This document shows, in pieces, positions 46,830-51,758 of a stretch of DNA of 51,758 bases. The notes beneath the pieces are model-generated. The model was given only the letters and a program-made list of their open reading frames with translations. It was not told the origin of the DNA and did not search any database. How positions within the stretch are numbered: the stretch's first letter is position 1; each line of letters starts with the position of its first letter. Origin of the DNA: a virus; IMG/VR virus record IMGVR_UViG_3300025131_000059, positions 1 to 51,758 of that record. One strand, given 5' to 3'. A program made the position numbers and the translations under genes.

Positions 46830-47692
46830 TTGAATACGGCCTTTCTGATTTTCTGAATTTCTTTCGGCGATGCTGATCCTGGATCTTCCGCATCTATTTG
46901 AATGTTGATTGTCTGACCCGAGAAGAGACTCAAGCACCTGCATAATTCCATCGCCTCTTTTTGAGCGGGTACAGAATTATCAAAGCACACCGCTCGGACG
47001 GGATATTGACTCATCAGTTTGATTTGCGAAGGAGTCACGTTCAATCCGAGGGTGGCCACCGCTCCTCTTCCGATCCGCCAAGCGTCAGTCGCACCTTCTA
47101 CGATAATGACGGCGTGTGCGGCCAAGTCAGCTCCGTAGAGGAGATGCTTGTGGTTGATGATTTCTTCTTCGGGTGCGGCTGAGATGTAGCGTGGTTTGTT
47201 CTTCTCTCCAATCGCTCGGGTTGTCCACGACACAAATTCAAAATTCTGATAGATCGGAATGAACAAACGCCAAGCCAGCTTCGGAGCAATTCCAATTCCT
47301 TTCACTTGCCACACTTCTTCGATTTCTTGCGCATCAAATCCTCGTTCTTCCAGATACGTTCGGTGAGCATCCCGCATCAGGCGGATTGGAGCAGGGAATT
47401 TCAACGTGCCTCGTTTGTTGATGGTCTTTGCTATGCGTTTGGGGATCTCTCGAAGGGATTCCAGTGCCTTCGCATAAGGCATTCCCGAGACTACGTGAAG
47501 AACATAGGGCAAGTTTTTTCTTCCGCACTGCCAGCAGTTACATCCCAAGGAGGTTTCATTGATTCCAAGATGAAACTTGCCGCTTCCTCTTCCGCAGTCA
47601 GGGCAGTCGATCTGGATCCATCCTTCTCGGGAGTGCTTGCCTTCAGCTTGGTACGGGATCGAAAGTTTGGTCAGGAGATCGGTGATGTTCAT
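46826..47692 (-). CDS. DnaG-like DNA primase
   Basis: A 288-residue protein. The N-terminal zinc-ribbon has CPDCGRGSGKFHLG and CNCWQCGRKN, a four-cysteine version of CHC2-type primase fingers. The central part resembles the primase core (RTYLEERGFDAQEIEEVW) and the TOPRIM motif is HAVIIVEGATDAWRIG, with CFDNSV in place of the usual D-x-D. It makes RNA primers for lagging-strand synthesis. It is shorter than cellular DnaG, lacking the C-terminal helicase-binding domain. Confidence 0.88.
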   Translation of the reverse strand: MNITDLLTKLSIPYQAEGKHSREGWIQIDCPDCGRGSGKFHLGINETSLGCNCWQCGRKNLPYVLHVVSGMPYAKALESLREIPKRIAKTINKRGTLKFPAPIRLMRDAHRTYLEERGFDAQEIEEVWQVKGIGIAPKLAWRLFIPIYQNFEFVSWTTRAIGEKNKPRYISAAPEEEIINHKHLLYGADLAAHAVIIVEGATDAWRIGRGAVATLGLNVTPSQIKLMSQYPVRAVCFDNSVPAQKEAMELCRCLSLFSGQTINIQIDAEDPGSASPKEIQKIRKAVFK

Positions 47693-47693
47693 T

Positions 47694-49046
47694 TCATTTC
47701 TCCTCTAATGAATGGATCAGAGCATCATACAAATTGAAATCGTTCTTGACGTTCTTCCCGTCCATCGTGTCAGCAATTACGTTTTGTTTTTTCTGAATCA
47801 ACTCGCATAGCATTTCTTCTATCGTTCCTTTGGCTACGATGTAGGTGATCTGGGCAGCGTTCTTTTGTCCGATACGGTGGATGCGATCTTCGGCCTGAGT
47901 ATGGTTCGCTGGAACCCAATCGAGTTCCGCAAACAGCACGTTACTCGATGCGGTGAGGGTGATACCCGTTCCTGCGGCAATGACGTTACCAAAAAACAAA
48001 CGGATCTTTTTTTGGTGCTGGAAGGAGTTGACTGCTTTCTGTTTGTTGAGCGGTGAGGTACTTCCATCCAACACCACCGAGTTCCTCGGATACAAGTCAT
48101 GAAGTCCACGCACAACTTTCTTATGAACGCCGAACACCACCAGCTTTTCATCCGTCTCTTCTAAGAAGCTGTCAATCCATTTTTTGACGGCCTCCATTTT
48201 CAAGTCCATCGCTTTCCTTTTCAAGTATCCCATTTTGTTCAACACCAGAGCCTTCTTCACTCGGTGAACTTTGGAGGGTTTGTTTTCGTGTAGCCAGCGG
48301 AGGAAGTTGTCACGCACTTTTTTGTACTCGGTCAACTTCACCGATATGGGAACCACGGTGCGGATCTTGTCAGGGAGTTCTTTCAGAACGTCCTTTTTGC
48401 GTCTGCGTATCAACATGTGTCGATTGAGTCTGGTGTGAAGTTCTTCGAGGTGTTCCGCTCCTTTGTATATCCACTTGCCGTTCTTGAGTTCGGGTTTGCA
48501 ATAACGGGCAGCGTAGGCAAGGAAGTCATTGAATACTTCGGGATACAGCAGGTGAATCATCGGCCAAAGTTCGGCAGGACAATTCAACATTGGCGTTCCC
48601 GAGATCGCAATGATATGTTTGAATCGAGTTGCTAATGCTAGCAGCATCTGCGTTCGTTGAGCGGATCGGTTCTTTGCGTAATGACACTCATCAATGATGA
48701 GGGTTTTGAACCCGCCCGTCCGCAGCTTCTTTCCCCACGCATTCAGGATCTTGTAATTGATAATCGTGATGGGGAGATCAATTTTGATATTTTCTTTTTT
48801 GGCGGTCATCCCGTTCAACACTCGACTGAGCATGCCCGCTTTGGTGGAGGCTTCTTTTTCCCATACCCATTTCAAATGAGCAGGGCACACCACCAAAGCA
48901 GGCAAGGCAATCTCGGGATTCTCTTTCACCCACCATAACGCTTGAAGGGTTTTCCCGAGTCCCATTTCATCGGCCAGCAACGCTCGTCCTTTGAAGTGGG
49001 AAATCCATCGCACTCCTTTCTTTTGATATTTGAAAAGGATGCTCAT
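47694..49046 (-). CDS. SNF2-family ATPase / helicase
   Basis: A 450-residue protein. Motifs I (DEMGLGKT), Ia (LVVCPAHLKWVWEKE), II (LIIDECHYAK, DECH), III (ISGTPMLN), V (AAGTGITLTAS) and VI (QAEDRIHRIGQ) are all clear, closest in style to SMARCAL1/HepA-type single-domain SNF2 proteins. These translocate along double-stranded DNA, remodelling protein-DNA complexes or reversing forks. It lies between the sigma factor and primase. No fused HARP or nuclease domain is present. Confidence 0.9.
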   Translation of the reverse strand: MSILFKYQKKGVRWISHFKGRALLADEMGLGKTLQALWWVKENPEIALPALVVCPAHLKWVWEKEASTKAGMLSRVLNGMTAKKENIKIDLPITIINYKILNAWGKKLRTGGFKTLIIDECHYAKNRSAQRTQMLLALATRFKHIIAISGTPMLNCPAELWPMIHLLYPEVFNDFLAYAARYCKPELKNGKWIYKGAEHLEELHTRLNRHMLIRRRKKDVLKELPDKIRTVVPISVKLTEYKKVRDNFLRWLHENKPSKVHRVKKALVLNKMGYLKRKAMDLKMEAVKKWIDSFLEETDEKLVVFGVHKKVVRGLHDLYPRNSVVLDGSTSPLNKQKAVNSFQHQKKIRLFFGNVIAAGTGITLTASSNVLFAELDWVPANHTQAEDRIHRIGQKNAAQITYIVAKGTIEEMLCELIQKKQNVIADTMDGKNVKNDFNLYDALIHSLEEK

Positions 49047-49582
49047 TGAAGCACTTCCCGTATTTCATCAACAACAGCTCGGAAGCGATGCGCATTCCAT
49101 CCTTCTTTTTTGATCGTCTCTTCTCGCACGGAAGATCTGATGTTTGCAAAAGATCCTCCTTTGCTATCTATGATTGTTTGGATTTCATTTGGCGTATTCA
49201 AAACCAAATCCAAAACCGTTTGAGTGTCTTCACTCACGGCATCATAGACATGCGTCCAAAACTCTCTCGGTTCTTCTGATGCTATTGGATCCAGTTCTCC
49301 TCCTCGTTGGAATCGGTTACAATACCGTGCCGCTCTCCGCCACGCATCAAACAAATGCGTTCGAACGTAACTGACCAGAAGAGTAGTGAAGGCGTTTCCA
49401 TAAGAAGGGTCAAAGGCTTTGTATGCTTTTACAAAAGCCAAACACGCTTCCGAGTATAGTTCATCCAGAGATAGAAGGGAGCCGTGTCGCTCGATGAATC
49501 GGTGACACATGTCGTGTAGAAGTTGTTTGACATCTCGGTACGTTTGGTCAAAAGCATCCGTGGTAATGGTTGTACATATCAT
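49043..49582 (-). CDS. RNA polymerase sigma factor-like protein
   Basis: A 179-residue protein. HRFIERHGSLLSLDELYSEA and AYKAFDPSYGNAFTTLL are region 2 of sigma70-type factors, the core-binding and -10 melting part; SYVRTHLFDAWRR continues it. The C-terminal 80 residues hold a region 4-like helical part (ARYCNRF linker, then GWNAHRFRAVVDEIREVL). It likely redirects host RNA polymerase to a later gene class. It overlaps the SNF2 gene by ATGA and is preceded by a promoter element at 49603. Confidence 0.82.
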   Translation of the reverse strand: MICTTITTDAFDQTYRDVKQLLHDMCHRFIERHGSLLSLDELYSEACLAFVKAYKAFDPSYGNAFTTLLVSYVRTHLFDAWRRAARYCNRFQRGGELDPIASEEPREFWTHVYDAVSEDTQTVLDLVLNTPNEIQTIIDSKGGSFANIRSSVREETIKKEGWNAHRFRAVVDEIREVLQ

Positions 49583-49602
49583 AATCGTCTCCTGTCTTTC
49601 TT

Positions 49603-49615
49603 ATTATAGATTTGA
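49603..49615 (-). promoter_or_regulatory. early promoter element, copy before sigma factor gene
   Basis: Minus-strand AATCTATAATAAG (TATAAT at 49608-49603) followed by AAAGACAGGAGACG and the ATG at 49582. TTCATA, 17 bases before the -10, is a fair -35. Confidence 0.65.
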
Positions 49616-49624
49616 ATTTGTTGT

Positions 49625-49858
49625 TTATGAAGGTGGGTGCAAAACTGCGGGCGGAAACAATATGGCTTTTTCAGTCACACCCAGAACTCCCGCCAGAAGC
49701 TGTACATGCTTCCAGCGTGGACGGTGTTTGTTTGCTTCCAGTTCTGAAATACAGTTTTGTGAAATGCCTGTCTTCACGGACAGTTCCTGCTGGGTTAGTT
49801 TTTTGCGGGTTCTCAGCACCCGCAGATAGGTTCCTATCAGAAGTGGTTCTTTTTTCAT
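49625..49858 (-). CDS. Cro/CI-type HTH regulator
   Basis: A 77-residue single-domain protein with SD GAAGGAG. LGTYLRVLRTRKKLTQQELS followed by GISQNCISELEANKHRP is the XRE-family helix-turn-helix, with the usual T-Q-x-E-L and S-x-I-S-x-L-E core. The C-terminus is hydrophobic and Pro-rich. It lacks a peptidase or dimer domain, so Cro-like action is likelier than LexA-type cleavage. Its target is plausibly the palindrome 49882-49911 directly upstream, giving autoregulation. Confidence 0.85.
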   Translation of the reverse strand: MKKEPLLIGTYLRVLRTRKKLTQQELSVKTGISQNCISELEANKHRPRWKHVQLLAGVLGVTEKAILFPPAVLHPPS

Positions 49859-49881
49859 TGCGTCTCCTTCGCATTAGGGTT

Positions 49882-49911
49882 TCGAGTATCGATCAAGTCT
49901 ATGATACTCGA
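49882..49911. promoter_or_regulatory. palindromic operator upstream of HTH gene
   Basis: TCGAGTATC (49882-49890) and GATACTCGA (49903-49911) form a perfect 9-bp inverted repeat around a 12-base spacer. It lies in the 92-base gap between the HTH gene start and the upstream gene stop, where a promoter must be. The half-site spacing (about two helical turns) fits a dimeric HTH repressor. Confidence 0.7.
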
Positions 49912-49950
49912 TATACTTTTTCATTCCTAATTAAAAATGTAATTGCTTTT

Positions 49951-50901
49951 TTATTGGTTCAGTATGTCCAAGATCGCTTTCACTTTTTCAGCACTCAGAG
50001 CGTCTGTAATGGCGAGTCTGTACAAAGGGTTGTCTTTTGTCCAACGATATGCCTTGGTCATTCGTCCTACACGGTTTTCAGATTTGAATTCACCAGCATC
50101 ACCTTTGTAGATCTCCAACGCTTCGTCCACTCTTCTTTTTTGACCTCGGGAGCCATGATGGTAGTCCCATGTGTCATATCCTTTTTCAAACTTCCCGTTC
50201 AGAGGAGTCTCATGAAGCAGCTCGAAGGCTCCAACACGAAAGTCTTCAGCAATAGTTTCCTGTTGTTTGGCTCGGTTCAGTTTCCCTTCCCGTCTTGCCA
50301 ACCATTCCAAAATCACTTCTTTGATTTTCTTAGCGTTGGTGGTTCCATCTTTCTTGATGATGTACTTGCGTGACGGACGATCTTCAATCAAAGCGTAACT
50401 GGCAGAAAGTTCAATGCGAAGTTCGGCTGGCCTTCTGCTCCATACGTCTCCAGGATATACCAACGTGGCCGCAATGGATACTACGTTGTTGGGGAATTTG
50501 ATCATTGTTTCTTCTCCGTAGGATGCGGTGTCTCCCAACTCGAAATCCACATCATCAAACTTCGGATCCTTTTTCATGGAGGAGTACACATGCTTGATTG
50601 CTTTCCGAACTTTGGCATTGATCTGTTCTTCGATTTGCTTTGCTTTTTCTTCTTCCTTCACAACGCTCGGCATTACAACTTCGCAAAGATCTTTGTTGCG
50701 TTCCATCATCGCTTCATGAGTTTGTTTCTGCGATTCTATATGCTCTTGGAATTTCACTTTGATGCTTTCCAAAGTTGTTTTGCTCAGGAGCATTTTTGTT
50801 TCTTCGATCTCCTTTCTCAGTTCGTGCATCTTCGTATTGTTTGTTTGGATTTGTTCTTCAACTGATTTTACGCTCGTGTAATTTCTGTCATTGTATTTCA
50901 T
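49951..50901 (-). CDS. hypothetical coiled-coil protein
   Basis: A 316-residue protein with GAAAGGA before ATG 50901. Residues about 10-110 form a long coiled coil (QIQTNNTKMHELRKEIEE, LSKTTLESIKVKFQEH). The middle is beta-rich (FELGDTASYGEETMIKF), and the C-terminal part is basic with Arg/Lys clusters. It resembles structural scaffolds more than an enzyme. It is at the head of the early operon visible here; its role is unknown. Confidence 0.65.
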   Translation of the reverse strand: MKYNDRNYTSVKSVEEQIQTNNTKMHELRKEIEETKMLLSKTTLESIKVKFQEHIESQKQTHEAMMERNKDLCEVVMPSVVKEEEKAKQIEEQINAKVRKAIKHVYSSMKKDPKFDDVDFELGDTASYGEETMIKFPNNVVSIAATLVYPGDVWSRRPAELRIELSASYALIEDRPSRKYIIKKDGTTNAKKIKEVILEWLARREGKLNRAKQQETIAEDFRVGAFELLHETPLNGKFEKGYDTWDYHHGSRGQKRRVDEALEIYKGDAGEFKSENRVGRMTKAYRWTKDNPLYRLAITDALSAEKVKAILDILNQ

Positions 50902-50953
50902 GATTCTTTTCCTTTCATAGTAGTTTGCAATTTCATTTCCATTTCAAAGTGTT

Positions 50954-51133
50954 TCAGATTTTCTTTTCCCAATGGGCAATTTGTTTTTTCAGGCCTCGGA
51001 TCTTCCGTGCTCGGAAGGATTTCATACCAACACTCGAGTCTGGACGATCCTCACATAGCACAAACTCCTCTTCCCATTCTCTCAATTCAGTTTCCAACCG
51101 CTCGATTATCTCTTGGGGTTCATATATTTTCAT
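50954..51133 (-). CDS. small hypothetical protein
   Basis: A 59-residue protein read directly: ATG 51133, in an ATGA overlap with the next upstream gene, and TGA 50956-50954. It is helical and charged (EIIERLETELREWEEEF, RARKIRGLKKQIAHWEKKI) with an acidic first half and a basic second half. Bases 51026-51049 are the second copy of the 24-base repeat, read here in the opposite sense from the tail gene. Function unknown. Confidence 0.65.
   Translation of the reverse strand: MKIYEPQEIIERLETELREWEEEFVLCEDRPDSSVGMKSFRARKIRGLKKQIAHWEKKI
51026..51049 (+). repeat. 24-base exact repeat, copy 2 (copy 1 at 24437-24460)
   Basis: Identical over 24 bases to the tail gene copy and in the same orientation on the + strand, but lying in a gene on the other strand. 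It therefore encodes a different peptide (EDRPDSSVG here, TNTRVWTI there), so protein similarity does not explain it. Confidence 0.85.
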
Positions 51134-51264
51134 TTTGATTTTCCTTTCTTGATGTTTTCTTTTTTCATTCTTCGGGCAACTTCTTTTTCTCTTTCAATTT
51201 CTTCTCGCACATGTCGTGCTACCATACTCGTTTGGATTTCTTTTTGCTTCTTGGTGAGTTTCAT
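51130..51264 (-). CDS. small basic protein
   Basis: A 44-residue Lys/Arg/Glu-rich protein read directly. ATG 51264 follows the SD AGGAG that comes right after a stable hairpin; TGA 51132-51130 overlaps the next start. It begins MKLTKKQKEIQTSMVARHV and is mostly one helix. Nothing else can be said. Confidence 0.6.
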   Translation of the reverse strand: MKLTKKQKEIQTSMVARHVREEIEREKEVARRMKKENIKKGKSK

Positions 51265-51278
51265 TTTCGTCTCCTATC

Positions 51279-51314
51279 ATATGGGCTGGACTCCCGAAGA
51301 AGCCCAGCCCATAT
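51279..51314 (-). promoter_or_regulatory. UUCG-capped RNA hairpin before ribosome binding site
   Basis: In minus-strand RNA, 36 bases fold into a 16-bp stem: ATATGGGCTGG pairs with CCAGCCCATAT, then G-U, then CTTC with GGAG, closed by the C(UUCG)G tetraloop, one of the most stable known. G-U pairs would be lost in plus-strand RNA. No U-tract follows; the next gene's SD (GATAGGAGACG) begins at once. Confidence 0.75.
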
Positions 51315-51318
51315 CGTT

Positions 51319-51758
51319 TCATTTCATTTCCACTATGTCTCCAAAGGGAACCTTCGGAAGTTCGTGACGCCACGGGCAGGGAGTCGCAACCCACAGCGTT
51401 GGATAGTCAGGCTCCTCTTCAGGAAAGCGTCCATCCAAGTCCGTCAGATATATCAAACACGCTGGTTCAATATCTTCCTTCTCAATCCATTCAAACACGG
51501 GAGTGAATCGAGTTCCACCGCCACCAATCGGTTTCGGTTCAATCGGCATATCCGCTCGGGTGAAAGTCTCGGTTCCTCGGACTTCATAATCACAATACAC
51601 AACTCGCACTGTCGTGTCATAATGTTCGAGGATGGAGGAGGCTTCCTTCGCAAACTTGCTCAGCGTCTGCGTGTCAACCGATCCGCTGGTATCAATCGCC
51701 AGCACGATCTCGGGCAACTCCTCGCTAATCAAACTCGGAAGAACCAACCCACGTCCAA
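51319..51758 (-). CDS. VWA-like (DUF2201-type) protein, 5' end outside window
   Basis: The frame is open from the window edge (51758) to TGA 51321-51319; about 146 residues of the C-terminal part are seen. LPEIVLAIDTSGSVD is a VWA domain with the D-x-S-x-S metal (MIDAS) site, followed by GGGGTRFTPVFEW and LIYLTDLDGRFPEEEPD, typical of the DUF2201/VWA-like family. Their N-terminal part is a predicted metallopeptidase-like domain. Family members usually act with a MoxR-type AAA ATPase, which could lie just outside. In phages the role is not established. Confidence 0.75.
   Translation of the reverse strand, partial: GRGLVLPSLISEELPEIVLAIDTSGSVDTQTLSKFAKEASSILEHYDTTVRVVYCDYEVRGTETFTRADMPIEPKPIGGGGTRFTPVFEWIEKEDIEPACLIYLTDLDGRFPEEEPDYPTLWVATPCPWRHELPKVPFGDIVEMK

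Noticed and set aside
1-51758. tRNA genes, CRISPR arrays, insertion sequences, integrase or attachment sites
   Set aside because: None seen on reading both strands. No spaced direct repeats, DDE or recombinase motif, or cloverleaf pattern was found; a dedicated tRNA scan would be needed to exclude tRNAs fully.

Overview
This window is an interior piece of a tailed double-stranded DNA phage (Caudoviricetes), most likely a siphovirus. It carries a head-to-tail morphogenesis series with a tape measure protein and a frameshifted tail assembly chaperone pair. I see no sheath protein, tRNA, integrase or cellular metabolic operon. Base composition is close to balanced. Genes are tightly packed, usually with ATGA or TGATG overlaps. 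The large terminase subunit and portal are not here and probably lie left of base 1. The right end cuts through a VWA-domain gene. The host cannot be named from the sequence.

Left arm, + strand, 1-25247. Bases 1-1445 hold small unknown genes and one membrane-anchored protein with a weak lysozyme-like pattern. Bases 1435-5980 are a five-gene overlapping cassette of nucleotide-sugar glycosyltransferases plus a polysaccharide pyruvyl transferase. A promoter and a strong intrinsic terminator (6252-6358) separate this cassette from the head genes: DUF2213-type protease/scaffold, decoration protein and encapsulin-like major capsid protein, followed by a 14-bp hairpin. An MptE-like protein, a lipoprotein and two small membrane proteins follow. 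Then come the connector, neck and tail genes: adaptor, closure, HK97 gp10-like, completion, tail tube, chaperones with an A AAA AAC slippery site, tape measure, tail tip, a beta-propeller protein and fibre-like proteins.

Right arm, - strand, 25248-51758, transcribed right to left. It encodes a nearly self-sufficient replication and recombination set. Regulators and replication entry: VWA protein, Cro/CI-like regulator with a palindromic operator, sigma factor, SNF2 ATPase, primase, an unrecognised gene in the helicase-loader position and DnaB-like helicase. Middle: a histone H1-like protein, then radical SAM, PLP-enzyme, amidoligase, unknown and second radical SAM genes. DNA synthesis and repair: sliding clamp, a uracil-DNA glycosylase/3'-5' exonuclease fusion, an exonuclease-less family A polymerase, clamp loader, UvsY-like mediator, gp32-like SSB, RecA/UvsX recombinase, flap nuclease, PD-(D/E)XK-like nuclease and a Rad50/Mre11 system whose Rad50 is split. 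The two arms converge with no spacer at 25247/25248.

The most interesting points are: (i) the amidoligase/PLP-enzyme/two-radical-SAM cluster (38939-43744), a candidate undescribed modification pathway; (ii) the glycosyltransferase/pyruvyltransferase cassette beside the capsid genes; (iii) a roughly five- to six-fold excess of GGATCC; (iv) split Rad50 and split polymerase architectures; (v) hairpins whose G-U pairs show they work in minus-strand RNA, placed just before ribosome binding sites; (vi) a shared minus-strand promoter element RATCTATAATAAG; (vii) a 24-base exact repeat linking a tail gene and an early gene. Four or five small genes of 21-59 codons are added from direct reading.
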